Shown here one piece after another: positions 24,322 through 33,058 of a DNA stretch of 39,866 nt. The stretch covers positions 1-39,866 of the forward strand of contig DJDD01000016.1 in NCBI GenBank assembly GCA_002430925.1. The letters run 5' to 3'. Position 1 is the first letter of the stretch. Each line of letters opens with the position of its first letter. Position numbers and translations under genes: made by a program. The DNA is from Flavobacteriales bacterium UBA5933. GTDB lineage: Bacteria; Bacteroidota; Bacteroidia; Flavobacteriales; Weeksellaceae. A model generated the notes under the pieces. The model was not told the DNA's origin and searched no databases. It saw only the letters and a program-made list of their open reading frames with translations.

Positions 24322-24892
24322 CTATTGACCAAGGAAATCTAATTAATACATCTGAATATAAATAATAATCTGGAATAATCGAAGCTTTAGTATCTGTTAC
24401 AACGACAGATAATGTTGTAATATCAACTTCAGAATTGATATTTTTATTGACACCATCAAGTACTTTTTTTAAAGTAGCCCCAGAATCGACTGCATCATCG
24501 ACGATTAAAATCTTATTGTATTTCGTATAATCAATATCTTCTGGAATATGTACTTCTCTGTGTAAATCTCTCTTATTAATTAAAAATGAATGTTCTATGA
24601 TTCTTAATTTATTTAATAAACTTTCTGGAAGTAAATTAAGGCTCTTTTCTAAGATAATTTTATTTCTTTTATTTCTTTTATTTTTTGTAGAAGAACGCTG
24701 GCATAAAACTCCAATTAAATCAACTTTCTGAGAAGTATAAGTTTGTAACTTCTCAACTACCATTTCAGCTAAAGGCATTCCTCCTTCTTTTATTCCAATC
24801 ACAAGACAAGTTGTATTATTATCTATAAAATCAGAAATCTTAGTAGTTAAAAAATTATCAAAGAGAGTATAATTAAAATTCTGTACTTCCAT
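24299..24892 (-). CDS. Phosphoribosyltransferase-fold protein
   Basis: A 197-residue PRTase. The PRPP-binding signature ILIVDDAVDSGAT is at 128-140, and an earlier loop CLVIGIKEGGMPLAEMV (29-45) fits the PPi-binding region. The acceptor-specific hood differs from the hypoxanthine, uracil, orotate and adenine enzymes I know, so the substrate is open. A 9-bp in-frame tandem repeat (24662-24679) gives KRN-KRN in the variable region. It overlaps the downstream HAD phosphatase by 23 nt. Upstream lies the AT-rich, gene-free stretch 24893-25174 shared with the divergent permease; no exact TAnnTTTG is seen on this strand. Confidence 0.8.
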   Translation of the reverse strand: MEVQNFNYTLFDNFLTTKISDFIDNNTTCLVIGIKEGGMPLAEMVVEKLQTYTSQKVDLIGVLCQRSSTKNKRNKRNKIILEKSLNLLPESLLNKLRIIEHSFLINKRDLHREVHIPEDIDYTKYNKILIVDDAVDSGATLKKVLDGVNKNINSEVDITTLSVVVTDTKASIIPDYYLYSDVLIRFPWSIDGQKSNF

Positions 24893-25037
24893 TAAAACTT
24901 AAATCAATTTATTATATAAACTAATATTATTACTATCTATTGTAATAATTATTAAAAAAAAATTATTTAGTACTTTAAATAATTTTATAATTAATGATAA
25001 TTTAATTACAGTAAAATTAGACAATAAAATTTTACAA

Positions 25038-25090
25038 TAATTGCACTGATTACATCATATAATTGCATTATTAATATTTTTTTAACTTTA
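25038..25090 (+). promoter_or_regulatory. Candidate promoter and direct-repeat operator for the permease
   Basis: Two copies of TAATTGCA (25038-25045 and 25060-25067) lie 22 bp apart, two helical turns on one DNA face. The TTG inside the second copy is 17 nt from TAACTTTA (25083-25090), one mismatch from the -7 consensus. A regulator bound to the repeats would cover the -33 region. A separate 8-bp hairpin, GTAAAATT/AATTTTAC, lies at 25011-25035. Confidence 0.35.
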
Positions 25091-25174
25091 TTTTAATTAT
25101 TAAATTACTTAATCAACCAATAGTATTTATATTGGGAACATAATTTTATTAATCTAATTTAACTCTCATTTTTT

Positions 25175-26584
25175 ATGTCTATTTGGAAAATTAAACCATT
25201 ATCAAAACTTATTGAAGATTCTCAAGAATCAGAAGGTGGTTTAAAAAGATCTTTATCTTCAGGAGCTTTAATTGCTTTGGGTATTGGAGCTATCATTGGA
25301 GCTGGCTTATTTAGTTTAACTGGAATTGCTGCTGCAGATCATGCTGGCCCTGCCGTAACGTTATCATTTGTATTAGCTGCTATAGGTTGTGCTTTTGCGG
25401 GACTTTGTTATGCAGAATTTGCATCTATGATACCTGTTGCTGGAAGTGCTTATACTTACTCTTATGCAACCATGGGGGAATTTATCGCATGGATTATCGG
25501 ATGGGACTTAGTATTAGAATATGCTTTGGCTGCAGCAACTGTTAGTGTTAGTTGGTCTGCGTATTTAGATAAGCTATTGTTACAATTTAATATTCAAATC
25601 CCTCAAGAATTATTACATGCACCAGCTGATGGAGGAATCGTAAATCTACCTGCGATTTTCATCGTTTGTCTATTATCATTAATTTTAATAAGAGGTACAA
25701 AAGAATCAGCCATTATCAATAACATATTAGTTATACTAAAGATAACTGTCGTAATTGTATTTATTGCATTAGGTTGGGGACACATAAATCCTGCCAATCA
25801 CGTACCATTTATACCAAAAAATATTCCTGGAACTGACTTTGGAGGAATGACTGGTATTGCTGCAGGTGCTGCAGTTGTATTCTTTTCTTTTGTTGGATTT
25901 GATGCTGTATCTACTGCTGCACAAGAAGCTAAAAACCCACAAAAAGGAATGCCAATTGGTATTTTAGGATCATTGGTTATTTGTACTATTTTATATGTAT
26001 TATTTTCTTGGGTAATGACAGGCTTAGTGCCATATACAGTATTTGCAGGTGATGCATCCCCTGCGGCTACAGCATTTGCGGCTACAGGCTATACATTTTT
26101 ACAGACAATATTAATTGTTGCTATTATTGCTGGTTATACTTCTGTAATCTTAGTAATGTTACTTGGACAAAGTCGTGTATTTTACAGTATGAGTAATGAT
26201 GGATTATTACCTCCTTTTTTCTCAGAAATTCATAAAAAATTTAATACACCATGGAAAACAAATTTATTCTTTTTACTTTTTGTGAGTATTTTCTCTGGGT
26301 TTGTTCCTATTAAAGAATTAGGACATATGGTGAGTATAGGTACATTATTTGCTTTTTGTTTAGTGTGTATTGGTATTATCGTTATGCGTAAAAAAATGCC
26401 TAATGCAGAAAGAAAATTTAAAGTTCCTTTTGTTCCATTAATTCCAGCTTTAGGAGTTATTGTATGTGTTTATTTAATGACATCATTAACAAAAGAAAGT
26501 TGGTACCGACTTATAATATGGTTAATTATCGGAATTATTATTTACTTTTTCTATGGTAAAAAACATAGTAAAGTCGAAGATTAG
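25175..26584 (+). CDS. APC-superfamily amino acid permease
   Basis: An inner-membrane transporter of 469 residues with about twelve predicted helices. The first helix carries the APC signature IGIGAIIGAGLF-like LGIGAIIGAGLFSLTG (about 34-49), and helix 6 has FFSFVGFDAVSTAAQEAKNPQKGMP, typical of the cationic amino acid transporter branch. The short soluble N terminus with LKRSLSSGAL also fits that branch. The substrate cannot be fixed by eye; cationic amino acids are the best guess. It is monocistronic, between an AT-rich upstream region with a candidate operator and a terminator at 26607-26645. Confidence 0.9.
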   Translation: MSIWKIKPLSKLIEDSQESEGGLKRSLSSGALIALGIGAIIGAGLFSLTGIAAADHAGPAVTLSFVLAAIGCAFAGLCYAEFASMIPVAGSAYTYSYATMGEFIAWIIGWDLVLEYALAAATVSVSWSAYLDKLLLQFNIQIPQELLHAPADGGIVNLPAIFIVCLLSLILIRGTKESAIINNILVILKITVVIVFIALGWGHINPANHVPFIPKNIPGTDFGGMTGIAAGAAVVFFSFVGFDAVSTAAQEAKNPQKGMPIGILGSLVICTILYVLFSWVMTGLVPYTVFAGDASPAATAFAATGYTFLQTILIVAIIAGYTSVILVMLLGQSRVFYSMSNDGLLPPFFSEIHKKFNTPWKTNLFFLLFVSIFSGFVPIKELGHMVSIGTLFAFCLVCIGIIVMRKKMPNAERKFKVPFVPLIPALGVIVCVYLMTSLTKESWYRLIIWLIIGIIIYFFYGKKHSKVED

Positions 26585-26606
26585 AAAAATATCCATTTTA
26601 AAATAT

Positions 26607-26645
26607 AAAATTAGATTAAAATTAATTTTAATCTGATTTTTTTTG
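26607..26645 (+). terminator. Intrinsic terminator after the permease
   Basis: The palindrome AGATTAAAATT (26613-26623) with AATTTTAATCT (26624-26634), extended by A/T pairs on both sides, is followed by eight T (26637-26644). Confidence 0.85.
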
Positions 26646-26696
26646 TTATTTATCTCATAAAAGAATAACTTATATTTATAACAAAATCAAATAAAT

Positions 26697-28892
26697 ATGA
26701 ATAAAAAAATCTTACTCTTTATCACACTATTCATTTTTTCAAATTCTTATGGGCAACTAAAACCAATCGCTCAAAAAATTGAGAAATCTAAAATAATGAG
26801 TCGTAATTCAAAAGCCTATGACATATTCAGTGAAGAAATTCAAAAAAAAGGGAAACAATATCAAAACTTTGCTAAAAATGTTTCTCAGTTTAATTTAAAA
26901 AAAAATGAATTTTCGAAACTTTATTCATCAAAACCAAATTCTTTATCGTTAAAAGTTCCTTTCAATGGACAGTTAATAGATATACTATTGATTAAAAATG
27001 ATGATTTACTTACTAACAATTTTAAAGCTATAAATCAAGATAATCAATTAATAGATTATAAACCTGGCTTATATTATCATGGCATTATAAATGGTGATAC
27101 AAGTTCTTTAGTTGCTATATCTATATTTGAAAACGAAATTATGGGTGTCGCATCATCTGATAAATTAGGAGATATAATTATAGGAAAATTAAAAAATTCT
27201 GAAAATTATATTTCTTATTCATCTTATGATCTTAAAGAAAAACAGCCTATAAATTGTTCTTTTGATTTACTAGAAAATAATATTAATTCAAATTCATCAT
27301 TCTCAAAAAAGGATTTTAAGAAAGATGACATAGAAATGACTAAATTTTGTGTTCGTCCATTTTTTGAAATTGCTTATAACATTTATGAAAAGAATGATTC
27401 TGATGAAACAAAGACATTAAATTGGATAACTGGTATATTTAACAATGTACAAACTTTATATTCAAACGATTACATAAAAACAGCTTTAGGAGAAGTTATG
27501 ATATGGGAGAAAGAAGATCCGTATGGGGATAATAATGATATGGTTGCATATTGGTATGCATATCAAAAAGCAAGACCAACTTTTGATGGAGACTTTGCTA
27601 TGTTATTAAAACTCCCTTATAATACTTCTTTGGGTTATTTGAATTCTTTATGTACTACTAATAATTATGCTTACGCTTTTGTAGATATTAATTATGAAAA
27701 TTTCCCTACTTACTCCCATACTGTAACAGTCATAGCTCATGAAATGGGACATGTTTTAGGTTCACCACATACACAATCATGTTCATGGAATGGAAATAAT
27801 ACTGCTCTTGAAGGCTGTTCAGCTCCAGAAGGTGATTGTCCTTTAGGTCCTATACCTTATGAAACAGGAGGTACTATTATGGGATACTGCTCAAATATAC
27901 CAGGTGTTGGCATTAATCTTTCTAATGGCTTTGGTGAACAACCTGCTGCATTAATTAGAAAAACTGTAAATAGTAAGTCTTGTTTAACTACAGATTGTAG
28001 TATGACATGTCAATATTCAATTGATAGCGTTAATACTTTAGTTGATAATAATAAAGTAATTTTTACTATAAGTGATGCAATAGGTAAAAAATGGAAGTAT
28101 AATTTTTATAAAACAGGACAAAATAAAAATGAATGGAAAGAAACAAGTAGTAAAATTATAACAATTAATAATCTTGATTTGAATTCTTATTATACAATAG
28201 AAATTTCCAATGAGTGTACTGAAAATTCTGCATCAAGATCATTTGTAAGTAATATTGACACCTATAGTAATTATTGTAATGGAGATTTCTTTTATGATAC
28301 TGGAGGTGCTGATAATGATTACTCAAGTAACGAAAATATTATCAAAACCTTTTATCCTAAAAAAACTGAAGAAAAAGTAACACTTACATTTCTAGAATTT
28401 GATATACAACCTGCGTTGGAATATGAGGGAAATACTTATCCTATTGATTATATGAATATTTATAATGGAGATAAAGTCGATGAAACAAAAATATTCGAAA
28501 ATGGAAAACAATTAAATGGAAATAAAATTCCTGGTCCTTTTATATCTACTGATAAGACTGGAGCGATAACCACTGAATTCTCTTCAGATGCTGAAATACA
28601 AGCAAAAGGATGGAAAGCAAAAATAGATTGTGGAAATCTTGGCTTAAATGATTATAATTCTGTAGATTTTAATGTGTATCCTAACCCTACTTCAAATTTT
28701 ATAAATATTACAGATAAAGAATTGATTCAAGAATATCAATTATTAACAATTGATGGAAAAATATTAATACTAAAAAATAATCTTAATCTAAAAAATTTAA
28801 AAATTGATTTAGAGCATTTCCCAAAAGGTATTTATTTACTTAAAGTTAAAATCAATAATAAATTTCACACAAAAAAAATAACTAAAAAATAA
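26697..28892 (+). CDS. Secreted reprolysin-type (M12B-like) metalloprotease with T9SS tail
   Basis: A 731-residue secreted zinc protease. The signal peptide spans about 1-19 (ending NSYGQ). A prodomain-like region runs to about 215. The catalytic domain contains HEMGHVLGSPH at 348-358 (HExxHxxGxxH, three zinc His) and a downstream Met-turn in TIMGYCS (about 393-399), with many Cys for disulfides. A fibronectin-like segment follows, then a CUB-like domain (about 525-645: YCNGDFF...YMNIYNGD). The C-terminal T9SS type A tail has FNVYPNPTSNFINI, then GIYLLKVK and a basic end. It is probably exported to or beyond the cell surface, where it may digest host or environmental protein. It is monocistronic between two terminators. 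Confidence 0.9.
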   Translation: MNKKILLFITLFIFSNSYGQLKPIAQKIEKSKIMSRNSKAYDIFSEEIQKKGKQYQNFAKNVSQFNLKKNEFSKLYSSKPNSLSLKVPFNGQLIDILLIKNDDLLTNNFKAINQDNQLIDYKPGLYYHGIINGDTSSLVAISIFENEIMGVASSDKLGDIIIGKLKNSENYISYSSYDLKEKQPINCSFDLLENNINSNSSFSKKDFKKDDIEMTKFCVRPFFEIAYNIYEKNDSDETKTLNWITGIFNNVQTLYSNDYIKTALGEVMIWEKEDPYGDNNDMVAYWYAYQKARPTFDGDFAMLLKLPYNTSLGYLNSLCTTNNYAYAFVDINYENFPTYSHTVTVIAHEMGHVLGSPHTQSCSWNGNNTALEGCSAPEGDCPLGPIPYETGGTIMGYCSNIPGVGINLSNGFGEQPAALIRKTVNSKSCLTTDCSMTCQYSIDSVNTLVDNNKVIFTISDAIGKKWKYNFYKTGQNKNEWKETSSKIITINNLDLNSYYTIEISNECTENSASRSFVSNIDTYSNYCNGDFFYDTGGADNDYSSNENIIKTFYPKKTEEKVTLTFLEFDIQPALEYEGNTYPIDYMNIYNGDKVDETKIFENGKQLNGNKIPGPFISTDKTGAITTEFSSDAEIQAKGWKAKIDCGNLGLNDYNSVDFNVYPNPTSNFINITDKELIQEYQLLTIDGKILILKNNLNLKNLKIDLEHFPKGIYLLKVKINNKFHTKKITKK

Positions 28893-28901
28893 AATAACAA
28901 T

Positions 28902-28934
28902 AAAATGCTATTTAATAAAATTAAATAGCATTTT
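28902..28934. terminator. Bidirectional terminator between the protease and Nudix genes
   Basis: A perfect 14-bp stem, AAAATGCTATTTAA (28902-28915) paired with 28921-28934, has a 5-nt loop. It lies between convergent stop codons. The T tract is short on the plus side. Confidence 0.8.
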
Positions 28935-28938
28935 GTAT

Positions 28939-29340
28939 TTATATCAACTTATCTTTAATTAATTTTTTGAATACTTGTAAAACTCCAATGACTTGAATTG
29001 GTTCTTCTTTATATTCATCAAAGCTAAAATATTGAATAGCTTCGATTTCATTGGTTGGTTTTATATCCGTTTTCAAATCATAAAGAAAACAATCTTGTTC
29101 CATTTGTAAATTATCTTCCCCATAAGCTAGTGCGGAAATATGAGTATAAAAAGTTAATTCTTTTGGATTTAATTCTAAACTTAATTCTTCTTTTATCTCC
29201 CTAACTAAAGCATCTAAAGAAGTTTCATTTTTGTCTAATTTACCACCAGGTAAATACCAAGCTTTTTTATTCTTACTATAAGTTAGCAATAACTTATTAT
29301 GATCTAGAACAAGTAATCCTGAAGTATAAAGACTATTCAT
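28939..29340 (-). CDS. Nudix hydrolase
   Basis: A 133-residue Nudix protein that would hydrolyse a nucleoside diphosphate linked to another group. The Nudix box is GGKLDKNETSLDALVREIKEEL (about 32-53), close to the G-x5-E-x7-R-E-x-x-E-E consensus, although the Gly normally after the EE pair is Ser. It is 9 nt downstream of galE on the same strand, so it is probably in that transcript. The neighbour hints at nucleotide-sugar turnover, but MutT-like sanitising activity is equally possible. Confidence 0.85.
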   Translation of the reverse strand: MNSLYTSGLLVLDHNKLLLTYSKNKKAWYLPGGKLDKNETSLDALVREIKEELSLELNPKELTFYTHISALAYGEDNLQMEQDCFLYDLKTDIKPTNEIEAIQYFSFDEYKEEPIQVIGVLQVFKKLIKDKLI

Positions 29341-29349
29341 GATAACAAA

Positions 29350-30357
29350 TTAGATAGATTTTTGCCATTCCCAAGCTGTAAGCATACTTTCAGTCAATGA
29401 GATTTTAGGTTGCCAATTCAATTCTTGTTCTGCTAAAGAATTATTTGCGTAGGCTTCGACAATATCTCCTAATCTTCTTTCTTTTATTTGATACTTAACT
29501 TTGATATTATTTGCATTTTCGAAAGCATGTACAACTTCTAAAACTGTAGATCCTGTTCCTGTTCCTAAATTAAAAAATTCTAATTTCGATTTATTTTTAT
29601 TTTCTAATAAACGTGCTATGGCAAAAACATGTGCATCTGCAAGGTCATTTACATCTATATAATCTCTGATAGCTGTTCCGTCTTTTGTAGGATAATCACC
29701 CCCGAAAACAGACAAATATTCTCTAATACCAGCTGCAGTTTGTGTAACATAAGGAATTAAATTATTTGGTATTCCATTAGGAAGTTCTCCTATTTTTGAA
29801 GATGAATGAGCTCCAACAGGATTAAAATATCGTAAACAAATCACTTTTTTATTGAAAGCATTCGAAAAATCTTCTAAAATCTCCTCTCCCATTTGCTTTG
29901 TTTTACCATAAGGAGATTCTGGTTTTTTGAGAGGTGTTGCTTCATCTATTGGCATTTTATCTGCTTGCCCATAAACAGTACAAGATGAACTAAAAATGAT
30001 ATTATCTGTATTAAAATCTTTCATGGCATCAAGAACATTTAGTAAACCAACCAAATTATTTCTGTAATACATTAATGGTTTTTCTACAGATTCTCCTACA
30101 GCTTTGTGTGCTGCAAAATGAATAATTCCATCTATTTTATTTTCACTAAAAAATTGATTTACTTTTTCTTGATTCTTTAAGTCAATTTCATAAAAAGAAG
30201 GTTTTATATTTGTGATGGATGCAATACGATCAACAAAATCTGCATTTGCATTAGAAAGATCATCTATAATAACAACTTCATAACCTGCGTTTTGTAGTGC
30301 GACAACTGTATGAGACCCTATATATCCTAATCCTCCTGTGACAAGTATCTTATTCAT
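29350..30357 (-). CDS. galE: UDP-glucose 4-epimerase
   Basis: GalE interconverts UDP-glucose and UDP-galactose using bound NAD, supplying sugars for surface polysaccharide. At 335 residues it is an extended short-chain dehydrogenase: the NAD-binding GGLGYIGSH at 8-16, the catalytic serine region SSSCTVYG (about 123-130) and the YGKTK motif with Tyr150 and Lys154. The substrate-site segments RYFNPVGAHSS and DGTAIRDYIDV are typical of GalE rather than of dehydratases. Its own -7 element at 30386-30393 and the terminator upstream show it is transcribed apart from the DegT gene and continues into the Nudix gene. Confidence 0.95.
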   Translation of the reverse strand: MNKILVTGGLGYIGSHTVVALQNAGYEVVIIDDLSNANADFVDRIASITNIKPSFYEIDLKNQEKVNQFFSENKIDGIIHFAAHKAVGESVEKPLMYYRNNLVGLLNVLDAMKDFNTDNIIFSSSCTVYGQADKMPIDEATPLKKPESPYGKTKQMGEEILEDFSNAFNKKVICLRYFNPVGAHSSSKIGELPNGIPNNLIPYVTQTAAGIREYLSVFGGDYPTKDGTAIRDYIDVNDLADAHVFAIARLLENKNKSKLEFFNLGTGTGSTVLEVVHAFENANNIKVKYQIKERRLGDIVEAYANNSLAEQELNWQPKISLTESMLTAWEWQKSI

Positions 30358-30385
30358 TTTTTTTATTTCTAGTTTTTTAGTTATC

Positions 30386-30393
30386 CAAATGTA
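30386..30393 (-). promoter_or_regulatory. -7 promoter element for galE
   Basis: On the minus strand the sequence reads TACATTTG, an exact TAnnTTTG. The predicted transcript start near 30383 gives a leader of about 26 nt. Confidence 0.6.
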
Positions 30394-30399
30394 TAAAAT

Positions 30400-30432
30400 T
30401 AAAAAAGCTTCTGAAACAAATCAGAAGCTTTT
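30400..30432 (-). terminator. Intrinsic terminator after the DegT aminotransferase gene
   Basis: AAAAGCTTCTGA (30403-30414) pairs perfectly with 30421-30432, with a 6-nt loop. Read on the minus strand it ends in a T run, so it closes the DegT transcript just before the galE promoter. Confidence 0.88.
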
Positions 30433-30454
30433 AAATAAAAATATTTTTTTAAAA

Positions 30455-31570
30455 TTATTTTCCAAAAAACTCTTTTACAGCTGACGTAATAAATGCTAAT
30501 TGCTCATCATCTAATTCTGTATGCATCGGTAAAGAAATTACTTCTTCTACTAATTTATTTGTGTTTGGGAAATCTGCATCATTATAATGCCCATTATTAT
30601 ATGCCTTTTGCTTACGTAAAGGAACTGGATAATAAATCATCGCAGGGATTTCTTTTTCTGTTAAAAAAGCTTGCAATTCATTTCTTTTACCATTTGTAAC
30701 ACGTAAAGTATATTGATGAAAAACATGTGTACTGTTTTCATCTACTTCTGGTGTTAGTAATTCTTCAATATCTTTAAAAGCTTCAGAATAATAAGCAGCG
30801 GCTTTATTACGAGCTTCATTATAACTGTCTAATAAAGGTAATTTTTTACGTAAAACTGCAGCTTGTACAGAATCTAAACGAGAATTAACACCTACCTCAT
30901 CATGGTAATATCTTTTATACATTCCATGATTCACAATTCCTCTTAGTTTGTGAGCTAATTCATCATCATTTGTAAAAATTGCTCCTCCATCTCCATAACA
31001 ACCAAGGTTTTTAGAAGGGAAGAAAGATGTACAACCAATATGTCCTATTGTACCTGCTTTTTTACCTTTATAATCAGCACCAATAGCTTGTGCAGTATCT
31101 TCTATTACAAATAAGTTGTATTCTTTTGCTACAGCCATTACTTCGTCCATATTGGCACATTGACCAAATAAATGAACAGGAATAATAGCTCTTGTTTTTG
31201 GAGTAATAGCAGCTTTTAACTTTTCAATGTCAATTGTAAAAGTATGATAATCAACATCTACTAATACAGAAGTCAATTTCAATAAATCAATAACTTCTAC
31301 TGTTGCAGCAAATGTAAAATCTGCAGTAATAACTTCATCTCCTGGTTTTAAATCTAAAGACATTAAAGCTATTTGTAAAGCATCTGTACCATTAGCACAA
31401 GGAATAACGTGTTTTACATCTAAATAATCTTGTAATTCTGTTTCAAATTGTTTTACTTCTGGACCATTAATAAAAGCTGCAGATCCTAATACATTTAAAA
31501 TCGCAGTATCTACATCTTCTTTTATTTTTTGATATTGACTTTGTAAGTCAACCATTTGTATTTTTTTCAT
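30455..31570 (-). CDS. DegT/DnrJ/EryC1/StrS-family sugar aminotransferase
   Basis: A PLP-dependent aminotransferase of 371 residues acting on keto-sugars bound to nucleotides. The PLP Lys is Lys187 in SFFPSKNLGCYGDGG; Asp158 and Gln161 in IEDTAQAIG hold the cofactor. Similarity in motif spacing to WbpE/WlbC-type enzymes suggests UDP-2-acetamido-3-oxo sugar uronates as substrate, but the exact sugar cannot be read by eye. It is alone between its own promoter (31624-31631) and terminator (30400-30432), outside a full O-antigen cluster. Its 5' leader carries a hairpin followed by a T run (31589-31612). Confidence 0.9.
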   Translation of the reverse strand: MKKIQMVDLQSQYQKIKEDVDTAILNVLGSAAFINGPEVKQFETELQDYLDVKHVIPCANGTDALQIALMSLDLKPGDEVITADFTFAATVEVIDLLKLTSVLVDVDYHTFTIDIEKLKAAITPKTRAIIPVHLFGQCANMDEVMAVAKEYNLFVIEDTAQAIGADYKGKKAGTIGHIGCTSFFPSKNLGCYGDGGAIFTNDDELAHKLRGIVNHGMYKRYYHDEVGVNSRLDSVQAAVLRKKLPLLDSYNEARNKAAAYYSEAFKDIEELLTPEVDENSTHVFHQYTLRVTNGKRNELQAFLTEKEIPAMIYYPVPLRKQKAYNNGHYNDADFPNTNKLVEEVISLPMHTELDDEQLAFITSAVKEFFGK

Positions 31571-31588
31571 AATGTAATGAATCTTTCA

Positions 31589-31612
31589 AAAAATGCAACT
31601 AAAAAAAGTTGC
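31589..31612 (-). promoter_or_regulatory. Leader hairpin with T run upstream of the DegT gene
   Basis: GCAACT (31595-31600) pairs with AGTTGC (31607-31612) across six A. On the minus strand this is a 6-bp hairpin followed by A and then six T, inside the roughly 50-nt leader. It resembles a weak intrinsic terminator or attenuator. Confidence 0.35.
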
Positions 31613-31623
31613 TACTATGTAAA

Positions 31624-31631
31624 CAAATGTA
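31624..31631 (-). promoter_or_regulatory. -7 promoter element for the DegT gene
   Basis: On the minus strand the sequence reads TACATTTG, an exact TAnnTTTG. A minus-strand TTG (plus coordinates 31648-31650) lies 16 nt upstream. The predicted transcript start is near 31621. Confidence 0.6.
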
Positions 31632-31655
31632 CAAAAAAAGCTCATTACAAATCTT

Positions 31656-31663
31656 TAACTTTG
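31656..31663 (+). promoter_or_regulatory. -7 promoter element for kdtA
   Basis: TAACTTTG matches TAnnTTTG exactly. It predicts a transcript start near 31666, only about 4-5 nt before the GTG start codon, so the mRNA would be almost leaderless. Confidence 0.55.
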
Positions 31664-31670
31664 CAACATT

Positions 31671-32927
31671 GTGCAAGAATTTTATAACATATCAATTAAG
31701 GCGTACGGAATGGCGTTAAAATTGGCTTCGAACTTTAATAAGAAAGCTAAACTTTGGGTAGATGGACGCAAAAATTGGCAAAAAAAAATAATATCTTCAA
31801 TCCAAGAAACTGATAAAGTTTTATGGGTTCATTGCTCTTCTTTAGGTGAATTTGAACAAGGACGACCTGTTATTGAAGCTTTACGAGAAAAATATCCTAC
31901 ACACAAAATAGCTTTATCGTTTTTTTCTCCTTCTGGGTATGAAATTCGAAAAAATTATGAAGGAGCAGATTTGATTTTTTACTTACCGTTAGATACAAAA
32001 TCAAATGCCAAAGAATTAATCAAATTATTACATCCTGATCTATTGATATTAGTAAAATATGAGTATTGGTTTAATTTGCTAACTGAACTTAACATCAATA
32101 AAATTCCTACTATTGTCGTTTCATCTATTTTCAGAGAAAGTCAAAATTTTTTCAAAAAAAATGGAAATAATTGGTTTGCAAAAAAATTGAATTTAATTAA
32201 TCATTTTTTTGTTCAGAATCAAAAATCAAAAGATTTACTATCATCAATAAATATTAAACAAGTTATAATAGCTGGAGATACACGTTTTGATCGAGTGAAA
32301 CAAATCATTCATCAAAACAATCAATTGGACTTTATGGATTCATTCAAAAATGATTCAAAATTAATTGTTGTAGGAAGTTCTTGGCCAAAAGATGAAGAAT
32401 TATTTATAGAATTAATCACAAATAAATTAAATGATGATTGGAAAATTGTTTTTGCTCCACATAACTTAAATAACAACGAAATTGATTCTTTTATCTCTAA
32501 AATCAATCAATCAACAATAAAATTTTCTGATTTAGAAAAAACATCAACAGAAAATTTATCCAAAGCAAAAGTTTTTATACTTGATACAATTGGGATTTTA
32601 TCAAAAGTATATTCTTATGCAGATATAACATATATTGGTGGGGGATTTGGCGCAGGAATACATAATACTTTAGAAGCTGTTACATTTGGAAATCCTGTAG
32701 TTTTTGGACCTAAATATAAAAAATTTCAAGAAGCTGTTGATTTAGTAGAAATCGGAGGTGGATTTTCTATAATTAACCAAACAGATTTCAATACTATATT
32801 TCAACAATTAATGGATAATGAAAGCTTTAGAACTGAAGCTGGTCATAAGGCCAAAAATTTTGTTATGAATTCTCCTAATTCAACCAAAATTATATTACAG
32901 TACTTAGAAAAGTATAATTTCAATTAA
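31671..32927 (+). CDS. waaA: 3-deoxy-D-manno-octulosonic acid (Kdo) transferase
   Basis: WaaA (KdtA) adds Kdo from CMP-Kdo to lipid IVA in lipopolysaccharide synthesis, on the inner face of the inner membrane. At 418 residues it is a GT30 glycosyltransferase. The N-terminal half has WVHCSSLGEFEQGRPV with the catalytic Glu60, and the C-terminal half has YIGGGFGAGIHNTLEA, the CMP-Kdo site. The N terminus gives a hydrophobic helix and VDGRKNW, as in relatives. The start is GTG, giving MQEFYN; the next Met would cut the membrane-anchoring region. It is divergent from the DegT gene, with about 100 nt between them. Confidence 0.93.
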   Translation: MQEFYNISIKAYGMALKLASNFNKKAKLWVDGRKNWQKKIISSIQETDKVLWVHCSSLGEFEQGRPVIEALREKYPTHKIALSFFSPSGYEIRKNYEGADLIFYLPLDTKSNAKELIKLLHPDLLILVKYEYWFNLLTELNINKIPTIVVSSIFRESQNFFKKNGNNWFAKKLNLINHFFVQNQKSKDLLSSINIKQVIIAGDTRFDRVKQIIHQNNQLDFMDSFKNDSKLIVVGSSWPKDEELFIELITNKLNDDWKIVFAPHNLNNNEIDSFISKINQSTIKFSDLEKTSTENLSKAKVFILDTIGILSKVYSYADITYIGGGFGAGIHNTLEAVTFGNPVVFGPKYKKFQEAVDLVEIGGGFSIINQTDFNTIFQQLMDNESFRTEAGHKAKNFVMNSPNSTKIILQYLEKYNFN

Positions 32928-33058
32928 TTTAATAAGAAGTTACAAATAGGCACAAAAATTGTATTCTTGTTTAACTCTATTCAACTATAACTATGGATAT
33001 AGCTTTACTCTAGCAAAATTACAAATACAAGCTATTGTAACATATTAAAATAATATAC

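Noticed and set aside
24662..24679. The 9-bp tandem repeat as a phase-variation switch in the phosphoribosyltransferase gene
   Set aside because: The unit is a multiple of three, so loss or gain keeps the frame and only changes a Lys/Arg/Asn stretch.
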